Assembly: GCA_025210965.1 (NCBI GenBank)
Contig: JAOAQY010000096.1
Coordinates: 1-41,888 of the forward strand
Reading direction: 5' to 3'
Length of the DNA stretch: 41,888 nt
From: Tissierellales bacterium
GTDB taxonomy: Bacteria > Bacillota > Clostridia > Tissierellales > JAOAQY01
In this document: piece after piece, positions 35,098 through 41,888 of the stretch
Layout: every line of letters begins with the position of its first letter
How positions within the stretch are numbered: position 1 is the stretch's first letter
Program-made: the position numbers and the translations under genes
The notes under the pieces: generated by a model
Told to the model about the DNA's origin: nothing
Seen by the model: only the letters and a program-made list of their open reading frames with translations
Databases searched by the model: none

Positions 35098-36048
35098 TTA
35101 TTTTTCAAATTTTATTTTCAATTTAGCAAACATATCTTGAGTCATCTTATCTAAATCGTATTTAGGACTCCAGCCCCATTCATTTCTAGCTGCAGTATCA
35201 TCTATTGAATTAGGCCATGAATCAGCTATCCCTTGAAGTGTTGGATTTAAATCGTAAGTCATTTCAAATTCTGGCATATATTTCTTAATAGATTGTGCAA
35301 TTTCTTCTGGATCAAAGCTCATAGCTGTTATATTAAATGCATTTCTATGAATCAATTTGCTTCCATCTGCTTCCATAAGATTTACCACAGCATCTAATGC
35401 ATCTGGCATATACATCATATCCATAAATGTTCCTTTTTTTAGTGGACACGAGAACTTTTTATTTTTTAGCGCCTCGTAGTAAATGTGTACAGCATAATCT
35501 GTAGTTCCTCCGCCTGGAAGTGTTTCATACGATATAAGTCCTGGGAATCGAACCCCTCTAGCGTCAACTCCAAATTTTTTGTGGTAATAATCACTCAATA
35601 CTTCTCCTGCAACCTTAGTCACTCCGTATATAGTGCTAGGTCTTTGAATAGTATCTTGTGGCGTTAAATCTGCTGGAGTAAGTGGTCCAAATGCAGCTAT
35701 AGAACTAGGTGTAAATATCGAACATCCTTGTTCTTTACCAATATCCAATACATTTTTAAGTCCACCCATATTTATATTCCATGCAAGTGATGGATCCTTT
35801 TCTGCTGTTGCTGACAATAGTGCTGCTAAGTGAATAATAGTATCTGCTTTGTACTTTGAAACTAATTCAGACATTGCCTTACCATCTGTAACATCTAATG
35901 TTTCAAAAGGACCTGCTGTTGCAGCTTCACATTCCTTGAATTTTAAATCAGTGGCTATAACATTATCTTGACCATAAATATTTCTCATTTTCATTACTAG
36001 CTCTGAACCTACTTGACCTAATGCTCCAGTAACTAAGATTTTTTTCAT
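35098..36048 (-). CDS. L-threonine 3-dehydrogenase, SDR type
   Basis: This NAD-dependent enzyme oxidises L-threonine to 2-amino-3-ketobutyrate, which is then split to glycine and acetyl-CoA or lost as aminoacetone. The 316-aa extended SDR has the nucleotide motif GALGQVG at 8-14, HLAALLSATAEKDP near 74-87, the catalytic YGVTK near 136-140, and a substrate region near 175-190 (SYETLPGGGTTDYAVHIY). These match the UDP-galactose-4-epimerase-like threonine dehydrogenases, not the zinc-dependent type. GGGGGG precedes the ATG at 36048. No kbl gene is next to it. It fits an organism that ferments amino acids. Confidence 0.88.
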   Translation of the reverse strand: MKKILVTGALGQVGSELVMKMRNIYGQDNVIATDLKFKECEAATAGPFETLDVTDGKAMSELVSKYKADTIIHLAALLSATAEKDPSLAWNINMGGLKNVLDIGKEQGCSIFTPSSIAAFGPLTPADLTPQDTIQRPSTIYGVTKVAGEVLSDYYHKKFGVDARGVRFPGLISYETLPGGGTTDYAVHIYYEALKNKKFSCPLKKGTFMDMMYMPDALDAVVNLMEADGSKLIHRNAFNITAMSFDPEEIAQSIKKYMPEFEMTYDLNPTLQGIADSWPNSIDDTAARNEWGWSPKYDLDKMTQDMFAKLKIKFEK

Positions 36049-36068
36049 CAAAATCCCCCCACATATAA

Positions 36069-36108
36069 AAATATTCTGAAAGTGTTTCTTCTACACTTAC
36101 AGAATATC
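36069..36108 (-). terminator. Terminator of the glpP-HAD operon
   Basis: A 15-base stem with one mismatch (ATATTCTG...CAGAATAT, arms 36071-36085 and 36093-36107) is followed by TTTTTATATG on the minus strand. It separates the HAD gene from threonine dehydrogenase, whose own promoter I could not identify. Confidence 0.75.
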
Positions 36109-36133
36109 TCATATACATATATAAATCAAGTAG

Positions 36134-36778
36134 TTAATCTATAAATTTATTGTAATTTTTTACAATTTCCAAAGTCAATTTTTCAATCTCATCCTGCTTT
36201 TCATGCGATCCAGAGTCATATATTCCTATTACGTCCATGCCAGCACCTACACCAGCTTTTACTCCCGCCAAAGTGTCCTCGTGCACAAGACACTTGTCCG
36301 ACTTTATTTGAAGTTTTTTAGCCACACCTAAGAATATATCTGGGTAAGGCTTGCCTCTATCTACTTCACAAGAAGTCATTATAATATCAAAAAAATGCAA
36401 AACACTATTTCCTTCAAGCGTTGCTAAAGCTAACTCTCTAGAATTACTAGTTCCTACAGCAAGTTTCACTCCTTGCTTCTTAAGTTTTTCTAAATATTCT
36501 CTCGCACCTTGCTTAAGTTTAACCTTATCTCTATAAAAATGCCTAGCCATATCGTTCCATACATCTTTTATTGAATCTATTTCCTCTTTTAGTTCGAATC
36601 TTTCTTTAAAATATTGTGCTGTCTCTGTAAAACTCATTCCTTCTATTGCATCTTGTAAATCTTCTGGAACTTTAAATCCTCTTTCATCTAAAAATTCTAT
36701 ATCTATTGCATCCCACACCCACATAGAGTCAACTAATGTTCCATCTAAATCAAATATAACTGCTTCGTATTTTCTCAT
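36134..36778 (-). CDS. HAD family hydrolase (beta-phosphoglucomutase-like subgroup)
   Basis: A 214-aa cytosolic haloacid-dehalogenase phosphatase. Motif I FDLDGTLVDSMWVWD has nucleophile D10 and D12; a helical cap covers about 18-85. Motif II TSNSREL begins near 104, Lys near 140 (RGKPYPD) is motif III, and HEDTLAGVKAG near 168-178 is motif IV. The length and cap type fit the HAD-IA group, which acts on small phosphorylated metabolites such as phosphoglycolate or sugar phosphates. The substrate is unknown. It is cotranscribed with glpP upstream. Confidence 0.85.
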   Translation of the reverse strand: MRKYEAVIFDLDGTLVDSMWVWDAIDIEFLDERGFKVPEDLQDAIEGMSFTETAQYFKERFELKEEIDSIKDVWNDMARHFYRDKVKLKQGAREYLEKLKKQGVKLAVGTSNSRELALATLEGNSVLHFFDIIMTSCEVDRGKPYPDIFLGVAKKLQIKSDKCLVHEDTLAGVKAGVGAGMDVIGIYDSGSHEKQDEIEKLTLEIVKNYNKFID

Positions 36779-36805
36779 TAATTCTATACTTCCCTTCTCA
36801 ACTAT

Positions 36806-37366
36806 TTACTCATACCACAGTGTTTTTTTAGTAGTCGATATTCCTATCGCTCCAGCTTGCAAACTGTGTATAACATCTTCTTTATCCATTATTAGCCCTC
36901 CTGTTATAACGGGCTGACTTGTCTCTTTAACAATTTTTTTCGTTATCTTGTCATTTATTCCTGGTAATATTTCAATTGCATTTGCCTTGAAAGATTTCAT
37001 AGACTCAATTCCACGTTTTAGTGAAAGCGAATCTAATATAAAAAATCTCTGAATAGTAAACAATCCTAGTTCCATAGCTTTTCTAGCCAATTGGGTTTTA
37101 GTAGTTATAATGCCATCTGGTTTTATTTTTTTTGCAATATACTCTAATGCAACTGCATCTTTAGAAAAACCTTCTAGTAAATCTACATGAACAAAAACCA
37201 TTTTCTTGGCATTTTGAATTTTGCCAACTGCATCTTTTATATTAAAAATATCTCCAGTCAGTAAAAAGATCATCTCACTAGGCGATTCTATTGCTTCTTC
37301 AAGATGGTCCATATGATTAACTGCTGCAATTACTGGATTTTCATGTATTCTATCAAAAAACTCCAT
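36806..37366 (-). CDS. glpP: GlpP-type glycerol-3-phosphate-responsive antiterminator
   Basis: In B. subtilis GlpP binds leader RNA in the presence of glycerol-3-phosphate and prevents termination upstream of glpD and glpFK. The 186-aa protein matches the family: a TIM-barrel-like fold with IFLLTGDIFNI near 31-41, VFVHVDLLEGFSKD near 58-71, GIITTKTQLARKAMELG near 87-103 and ETSQPVITGGLI near 147-158. The ATG at 37366 has GGAGG seven bases upstream; an earlier in-frame ATG at 37387 overlaps that site. No glp structural genes are in this window, so its targets are elsewhere. Confidence 0.88.
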   Translation of the reverse strand: MEFFDRIHENPVIAAVNHMDHLEEAIESPSEMIFLLTGDIFNIKDAVGKIQNAKKMVFVHVDLLEGFSKDAVALEYIAKKIKPDGIITTKTQLARKAMELGLFTIQRFFILDSLSLKRGIESMKSFKANAIEILPGINDKITKKIVKETSQPVITGGLIMDKEDVIHSLQAGAIGISTTKKTLWYE

Positions 37367-37393
37367 ATCAAGACCTCCTTCTCCCATAGATAT

Positions 37394-37399
37394 ATTATA
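37394..37399 (-). promoter_or_regulatory. Extended -10 promoter of glpP-HAD
   Basis: TGTTATAAT, a TG-extended -10, lies 27 bases before the glpP start in the gap after the pyridoxamine kinase gene. The -35 is weak (TATAAA). Confidence 0.5.
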
Positions 37400-37437
37400 A
37401 CAAATATGAATGTACTTTATACAGAATCAAATATATT

Positions 37438-38313
37438 TTAAAACAGCTCATAACTATTTAACATTACAGGAAGTTTTAATGTATCTAACACTTTTTCAAC
37501 CAAGACACCCTCTCTATTTGGATAATCGTATCCATAGCTAGCTCTTATAGCCGACGTAACAAATTGAACACTTCGATCTAGTGCCATTGGAAGACTGTCT
37601 CCTTGCAATAAACTACCAACCAATACGCTAGTAAACGCATCACCCGTACCTGGATATTGCGTAGGTATATAAACGCAATCAACTCTCCAGAACCTATTGT
37701 CTTTTTTATTATATGCCACAACATATGTCTTTTTTGTTCTTTTATCATGAGGAACACTAGTTATTATAACTGTTTCTGGACCCAAATTTGACAGTTCAAT
37801 CAACCAGTTTTTCAGTTCATCATCTGATAATATTTCTTTTTCAGTTTTTTTCCCTAAAAGCAAAGCCGCTTCTGTAAAATTTGGTGTAATCACATCAGCC
37901 AATGATATAAAATCCCTCATAGCATTTACCATGTTCACATCCATAGTTGAATATAGCTCTCCATCATCCGCCATAACAGGATCTATTACAACAAGTGGTT
38001 TTTTTTCAAATGCCCTTATGTAATTCGTTATTATATCTATTTGATTTACCGATCCTAAAAAGCCCGTATATACACAGTCAAACCATAAATTTAATTCATG
38101 CCAATGATTTAAGTAACTAGTCATATGGTCTGTCAAATCTATGAAAGTATATCCTTCAAAATCTCCCGTATGAGTTGAAAGTATAGCTGTAGGAACTGAG
38201 CAAACCTGTATACCCATAGTTGATATTATGGGTATAATTGAAGACAATGCCGCTCGGCCAAACCCTGATAAATCATGTATTGCTGCTATTTTTTTTACTG
38301 GTACTTGATTCAT
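37438..38313 (-). CDS. Pyridoxamine kinase (PdxY-like)
   Basis: This ribokinase-family enzyme phosphorylates pyridoxal or pyridoxamine to make the PLP cofactor. The 291-aa protein has AIHDLSGFGRAALSSI near 11-26, STHTGDFEGY near 47-56, a central VVIDPVMADDGELY near 105-118, TPNFTEAALLLGK near 144-156, and the anion-hole PGTGDAF near 230-236 with Asp as catalytic base. The sequence is typical of clostridial pyridoxamine kinases. GAGGTATTAAA precedes the ATG. A salvage role suits an amino-acid fermenter that relies on PLP enzymes. Confidence 0.93.
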   Translation of the reverse strand: MNQVPVKKIAAIHDLSGFGRAALSSIIPIISTMGIQVCSVPTAILSTHTGDFEGYTFIDLTDHMTSYLNHWHELNLWFDCVYTGFLGSVNQIDIITNYIRAFEKKPLVVIDPVMADDGELYSTMDVNMVNAMRDFISLADVITPNFTEAALLLGKKTEKEILSDDELKNWLIELSNLGPETVIITSVPHDKRTKKTYVVAYNKKDNRFWRVDCVYIPTQYPGTGDAFTSVLVGSLLQGDSLPMALDRSVQFVTSAIRASYGYDYPNREGVLVEKVLDTLKLPVMLNSYELF

Positions 38314-38347
38314 TTTAATACCTCTTTTCCATATTTTCTATTTATTA

Positions 38348-38402
38348 CTCAAACTTTGCACTTGAATAAATATATATGGTTATTTGGGATGCGAAGTTTG
38401 AG
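38348..38402. repeat. 13-bp inverted repeat between divergent genes
   Basis: CTCAAACTTTGCA (38348-38360) and TGCGAAGTTTGAG (38390-38402) form 13 pairs with one G-T wobble around a 29-base AT-rich centre. It sits in the 147-base gap between pyridoxamine kinase and the unknown membrane protein. An operator for either promoter is possible. Confidence 0.6.
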
Positions 38403-38460
38403 TTTATTATTATTTTTTGGGGTATTATATCTATGTCTTATTAAAAAGGAGGGTTTTCGT

Positions 38461-39159
38461 ATGAATTCTGAACTCATAAAAATTCTAGATAAAAATCTTT
38501 TGATTTCAAAACAGATTCAAGAACTATCATCTAAAAAAAACAAACTGCTAAAAGTTGAATTACCATCTAAATACAGTCGTCAACCTCATTATCTAAAACT
38601 CATCCCCTATATATTATATCTTATCGTAGCTTATATTTTATTTCTAGTTTTAAAAAATTTAAATTTACCACAATTAATATTGAATTTATTAGCATCAAAA
38701 TTATCTGACACAATGCAAACTTTTTTAGAAGAAGTATTTTTATCTTCATTCTTTAACGGTGCTCTAGCTATAATTTATGTGCTAATCGTATTAGCAAATT
38801 GGGGTATCGCTCACAGATGGAGTAATAAATTTTACGATACAATTTGTAAAAAACGCATAGCTGATAGAAAATTATTTATAAAAGAGGAGTCAAAACGTCT
38901 AAATCATAAATACAGCGATGAACTAAATGAAATATCGACGTCTATAGACGACTTGTGCAAATCTTCAGATTTACACTGTCAATTCTTAGTTCCACAGAAA
39001 ATCGAAAAAATGAAAATTATTGCATCAACTCATAAAATTAATTCTATAGACGAATGCATAAATATTTTTTCAAAAAAAGAATTTGAATCAAGAATTATAC
39101 AAAAATTAGATACTATTATTGAGTTACAAAAAGAACTTATACATCATGTAGTAGAATAA
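38461..39159 (+). CDS. Hypothetical two-pass membrane protein
   Basis: I do not recognise a family. The 232-aa protein has a charged N-terminal helix likely to coil (ISKQIQELSSKKNKLL, 15-30), a first membrane helix at about 47-67, a 30-residue loop, a second helix at about 97-114, and a mostly helical, charged 118-residue C-terminal tail with two cysteines near 166 and 173. AAAAGGAGGGTTTTCGT precedes the ATG at 38461. The frame is open for another 62 codons upstream, but that part crosses the intergenic inverted repeat and overlaps pyridoxamine kinase, so it is not coding. It is a single-gene transcript with a strong terminator. Confidence 0.75.
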   Translation: MNSELIKILDKNLLISKQIQELSSKKNKLLKVELPSKYSRQPHYLKLIPYILYLIVAYILFLVLKNLNLPQLILNLLASKLSDTMQTFLEEVFLSSFFNGALAIIYVLIVLANWGIAHRWSNKFYDTICKKRIADRKLFIKEESKRLNHKYSDELNEISTSIDDLCKSSDLHCQFLVPQKIEKMKIIASTHKINSIDECINIFSKKEFESRIIQKLDTIIELQKELIHHVVE

Positions 39160-39214
39160 TAAAAAACCTTCAATATCTAACTATTAGTTTAGATATTGAA
39201 GGTTTTTTATTATT
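39155..39214. terminator. Bidirectional terminator, perfect 26-bp inverted repeat
   Basis: Perfect 26-base arms (39155-39180 and 39189-39214) flank an 8-base loop. The stem has a CCTTCAATATCTAA core and A/T tracts at both ends, so it can terminate either strand. It contains the stop codons of both convergent genes. Confidence 0.95.
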
Positions 39215-40523
39215 TTACCCATTGATATGCTGGTCTTATAATTTTTGTATCACTCATTAATTGTTCCATCCTATGTGCAGACCATCCCACTATTCTAGCA
39301 CATGCAAACAGTGGAGTGTAAAGTTCTTCTGGTATTCCAAGCCTATCATACACAAATCCTGAATAAAAATCTACATTTGCAGCTATATCAAAAGACTCTC
39401 CTTTTAATTCTCTAAATAGTTCTTTTGCTATTCGCTCCACATCCAAATAAAGATTATACTCATCAATTGAATTCTTTTCAATTGCCAGTTTTTGAGCTTC
39501 TCTTTTTAAAATTTCGGCTCTCGGATCTGTCTTAGTATAAACAGCATGTCCCATACCATATATAAGCCCCTTACCATCAAATGCCTCTTTACTAAGTATC
39601 GCCTTCAAATAACATCTTATACTTTCTTCTGAATAATCTTCACAGCTACTCTTTAAATCATCCATCATTTTTTTTACTTTTAAATTTGCTCCACCATGCT
39701 TACTTCCCTTTAAACAACCTAATGCTGCCGCCATAGCCGAATACGTATCTGTTCCACTAGATGATACTACATGAGTTGCAAATGTAGAATTGTTACCTCC
39801 ACCATGTTCTGCATGTAGTAATAAACTCAAATCTAATATTTCAGCTTCCATTTTTGTATACTTCTTATCAGCTCTTATTAGATGCAAAATAGTCTCAGCC
39901 GCTCCTTTATTTTCTGGCGGAGTATGAATCCATAAACTGTCATTATCAAAGTAATGTCTCTTAGCTTGATATCCATACGCCGCTATAGTTGGATATCTAG
40001 CCACTAATGATAAACTTTGTTTTAAAACATTCTCTAAAGATAGCTCCTCAGGATTTTCATCATGAGAATACAATACCAATGTGCTTCTCTGAAGCTTATT
40101 CATTATATCTTTACTCGGAATTTTTAATATCATATTCTCAGTATATCCATCTGGAAGCGTTCTATATTTGCTCAGCAAACTGAGAAATTCTTCAAATTCA
40201 TTTGTTTCTGGTAATCTTCCAAATAAAAGTAAAAATGTAGCTCCTTCGAATTTGCTATTTCCACAGCTTTCTAATTTATCAATCAATGTGTTTAGTTCGT
40301 ATTCCCTATAAAATAATTCTCCTTTTTTTGAAATTTTTCTTCCGTTTTCCCATACATATCCTCTTACATCACCTATTTGGGTCAATCCCACTAAAACACC
40401 TGTACCATCCGAATTTCTAAGTCCTCGCTTTATATCATATGTGTTATAATGCTCCGATGATATTTCGTGAACACTTTTTGCTATATCTGACATTTTGCTA
40501 ATAAATCCATTCACATCAATCAC
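39210..40523 (-). CDS. Citrate synthase family protein
   Basis: This enzyme condenses oxaloacetate with acetyl-CoA to give citrate (or with propionyl-CoA to 2-methylcitrate). The 437-aa protein has catalytic His motifs HAEHGGGNNST near 237-247 and GHAVYTKTDPRA near 320-331, and an Asp in AANVDFYSGF near 379-388. The family's PGYNPxxxH-like C-terminal arginine region is present as CARIVGWSAHRMEQL. The ATG lies inside the last codons of the isocitrate dehydrogenase gene (8-base overlap). It resembles the long clostridial citrate synthases; a Re-type enzyme is excluded by the fold. The product is likely used for glutamate synthesis. Confidence 0.92.
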   Translation of the reverse strand: MIDVNGFISKMSDIAKSVHEISSEHYNTYDIKRGLRNSDGTGVLVGLTQIGDVRGYVWENGRKISKKGELFYREYELNTLIDKLESCGNSKFEGATFLLLFGRLPETNEFEEFLSLLSKYRTLPDGYTENMILKIPSKDIMNKLQRSTLVLYSHDENPEELSLENVLKQSLSLVARYPTIAAYGYQAKRHYFDNDSLWIHTPPENKGAAETILHLIRADKKYTKMEAEILDLSLLLHAEHGGGNNSTFATHVVSSSGTDTYSAMAAALGCLKGSKHGGANLKVKKMMDDLKSSCEDYSEESIRCYLKAILSKEAFDGKGLIYGMGHAVYTKTDPRAEILKREAQKLAIEKNSIDEYNLYLDVERIAKELFRELKGESFDIAANVDFYSGFVYDRLGIPEELYTPLFACARIVGWSAHRMEQLMSDTKIIRPAYQWVK

Positions 40524-41487
40524 CCCTCATCATATATATTAATTCCTCTGTAAATTCCATTGTACTTGCTTCTCCACCACAATCTGGAGTTAACTTTTTA
40601 CCTTCCTTATATATTTTCTCCAAACCACATTCTATTTTTTTCGCCTCTTCTTCAAGTCCAATATGCTTTAGTAACAATACTGACGATCTAATAACAGCTG
40701 TAGGATTTGCTAGACCCTTACCCGCAATATCTGGTGCGCTACCATGAACGGCTTCAAAAAGAGTATAGTCATTTCCTCTATTCACTCCCGGAAGCATTCC
40801 AAGACCTCCAACTAATCCTGCACATAAATCAGATAATATGTCTCCATATAAATTCATTGTTACTATGACATCAAATCGCTCTGGTCTCATAACTAGTTCC
40901 ATGGCCATATGGTCAACTATTAGCGCTTCAAATTCTATACTCGGGTAATTTTCAGCAATTTTTTGACCCATTTTCAAAAAGAAACCATCACCTTTTTTTA
41001 GTATATTTGCTTTGTGAACCAATGTCACTTTTTTTCTATTGTGAAGTAATGCATACTCAAATGCTGCCTCTATAATTCTTCTAGATTTTTCTTCTGTTAC
41101 TATTTTATAAGATACTATTGTTCCATCTTCTAATACTTCTTCTCTTCCTAAATACAAACCTTCTGTATTTTCTCTAAAAATAACCATGTCTAAATTTCTA
41201 TCACTAGATCTAATTGTCTTTATCGGTCTTATATTTGCGAACAAATCATATTTTTGTCTTAAATGAACATTTATACTACGCCTACCTTCTCCTATAGGTG
41301 TTGTCGTAGGCCCCTTTATACCTAATTTAGTGTCATTTAGGCTTTCATATATTTTTTCTAAATCATCTGGATCATACTCTCTTATATCCCACTCTATATC
41401 AGATGTGACATAATCAACACATCTCATCATAGCCTTCATAATTTCTGGTCCAATTCCATCGCCTGGAATAAGCGTAACTCTATGCAT
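40516..41487 (-). CDS. Isocitrate dehydrogenase, probably NAD-dependent
   Basis: This beta-decarboxylating dehydrogenase oxidises isocitrate to 2-oxoglutarate. The 323-aa protein is of the short, NAD-type length. It shows the substrate loop [10 protein letters not shown] (Ser and Asn contacts) near 69-78, FRENTEGLY near 105-113, [11 protein letters not shown] near 194-204, [10 protein letters not shown] for the metal near 213-222, and [17 protein letters not shown] near 247-263. The Asp in that last motif favours NAD over NADP. GGAGG lies nine bases before the ATG. The start overlaps the aconitase stop by eight bases, and the stop overlaps citrate synthase, so all three are coupled. Confidence 0.92.
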   Translation of the reverse strand: MHRVTLIPGDGIGPEIMKAMMRCVDYVTSDIEWDIREYDPDDLEKIYESLNDTKLGIKGPTTTPIGEGRRSINVHLRQKYDLFANIRPIKTIRSSDRNLDMVIFRENTEGLYLGREEVLEDGTIVSYKIVTEEKSRRIIEAAFEYALLHNRKKVTLVHKANILKKGDGFFLKMGQKIAENYPSIEFEALIVDHMAMELVMRPERFDVIVTMNLYGDILSDLCAGLVGGLGMLPGVNRGNDYTLFEAVHGSAPDIAGKGLANPTAVIRSSVLLLKHIGLEEEAKKIECGLEKIYKEGKKLTPDCGGEASTMEFTEELIYMMRGD

Positions 41488-41888
41488 TTTTCAGGCCCTC
41501 CTTTACCATCGAAAGTTTTCCTCCAGCTTTTAGTACCTCAAAATCTTTGCCATTACCTTCAATAAATAATTTTATTTTGTTCGTTCCGTTTACAATAAGT
41601 TCTATATATTCCGGCATCTTGCTCAAATCCATATTTTCAATTTTAAGTGCATCATTTTCATTTATTAAATCATAGTCTTCCTTTTTTTCAAATCTAAGCG
41701 GGAGTATTCCAAAGTTTATCAAATTCTGCACATGAATTCTAGCAAACGATTTTGCGATAACTGCCTTTACACCTAAATAAAGAGGAACTATAGCAGCGTG
41801 CTCTCTACTAGAACCTTGACCATAATTTTCTCCACCAACTACTATTCCTCCTCCATTTGAGTCAGCTCTTTCTTTAAAATCTCCTACA
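41480..41888 (-). CDS. Aconitate hydratase, C-terminal part (cut by window edge)
   Basis: Aconitase interconverts citrate and isocitrate with a 4Fe-4S cluster. Only the final 135 residues are visible; the reading frame continues past the right edge, so an internal GTG at 41731 is not the start. The swivel-domain motif [15 protein letters not shown] carries the substrate-binding Ser and Arg. It continues [20 protein letters not shown] and ends [19 protein letters not shown], close to the short (about 640 aa) aconitases of anaerobes. The iron-sulfur domain lies outside the window. It is the first of three coupled TCA genes. Confidence 0.93.
   Translation of the reverse strand, partial: VGDFKERADSNGGGIVVGGENYGQGSSREHAAIVPLYLGVKAVIAKSFARIHVQNLINFGILPLRFEKKEDYDLINENDALKIENMDLSKMPEYIELIVNGTNKIKLFIEGNGKDFEVLKAGGKLSMVKEGLKNA

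Noticed and set aside
36806-37366. A local glycerol regulon around glpP
   Set aside because: No glpF, glpK or glpD and no ribonucleic antiterminator-like leader are visible nearby, so glpP appears to act on genes elsewhere.
38275-38460. A 62-residue N-terminal extension of the unknown membrane protein
   Set aside because: It overlaps pyridoxamine kinase and the intergenic inverted repeat, and the ATG at 38461 has a strong AAAGGAGGG site at proper distance.
1-41888. Prophage, transposon or defence island
   Set aside because: No integrase, transposase, terminal repeats or toxin-antitoxin-like gene pairs were seen; gene content is housekeeping.

Overview
The window is AT-rich chromosomal DNA from a low-GC, Gram-positive anaerobe, most likely a member of the Clostridia. 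A Peptostreptococcaceae relative of the amino-acid-fermenting Acetoanaerobium/Peptoclostridium type would fit. The evidence is four T-box leaders on aminoacyl-tRNA synthetase operons, an L20-type attenuator on infC-rpmI-rplT, strong GGAGG ribosome binding sites, sigma-A promoters close to TTGACA/TATAAT, GlpP, a DUF4364 protein and an SDR-type threonine dehydrogenase. The genus is inference. I see no phage, IS element, integrase, CRISPR array or rRNA, so this reads as core genome. Almost everything is on the minus strand; only three genes (20289, 29531 and 38461) are on the plus strand.

Layout from left to right. 1-6240: a partial U32 peptidase, zapA, pheT, pheS and the Phe T-box leader. 6229-9180: a ktrB-ktrA-trmH-type operon. 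9200-10550: infC-rpmI-rplT with an AUU-initiated infC and an L20-type leader. 10539-13503: a phosphatase and thrS under a Thr T-box. 13508-15205: a 33-bp tandem repeat, rsmE, a DUF6873 protein and a tRNA-Phe gene. 15226-20076: hslO, a methyltransferase, hpt, a 44-aa small membrane protein, a YibE/F membrane protein and a deacetylase lipoprotein. 20180-22642: DUF4364, a CheY-like regulator and folC. 22849-26042: valS and a 55-aa membrane protein under a Val T-box. 26130-27628: heptad repeats and trpS under a Trp T-box. 27632-30664: an AIM24 protein, a DegV protein and a DUF362 ferredoxin-like protein. 30707-34943: a divergent type IIA topoisomerase pair. 35098-38313: threonine dehydrogenase, a HAD phosphatase, GlpP and pyridoxamine kinase. 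38461-39159: an unknown membrane protein. 39210-41888: citrate synthase, isocitrate dehydrogenase and a partial aconitase, each overlapping the next.

The main theme is translation. Phe, Thr, Val and Trp charging are each controlled by their own uncharged tRNA, IF3/L35/L20 have their own feedback elements, and rRNA methyltransferases and tRNA-Phe lie between them. The last block is the oxidative branch of the TCA cycle (aconitase, isocitrate dehydrogenase, citrate synthase), which makes 2-oxoglutarate.

I did not find a clear new multi-gene system. The items most worth a second look are the second topoisomerase, whose fluoroquinolone and aminocoumarin contact residues are replaced in both subunits; the unannotated 55-aa membrane protein inside the valine T-box operon; the 44-aa protein after YibE/F; the heptad repeat array; and the AUU-started infC.
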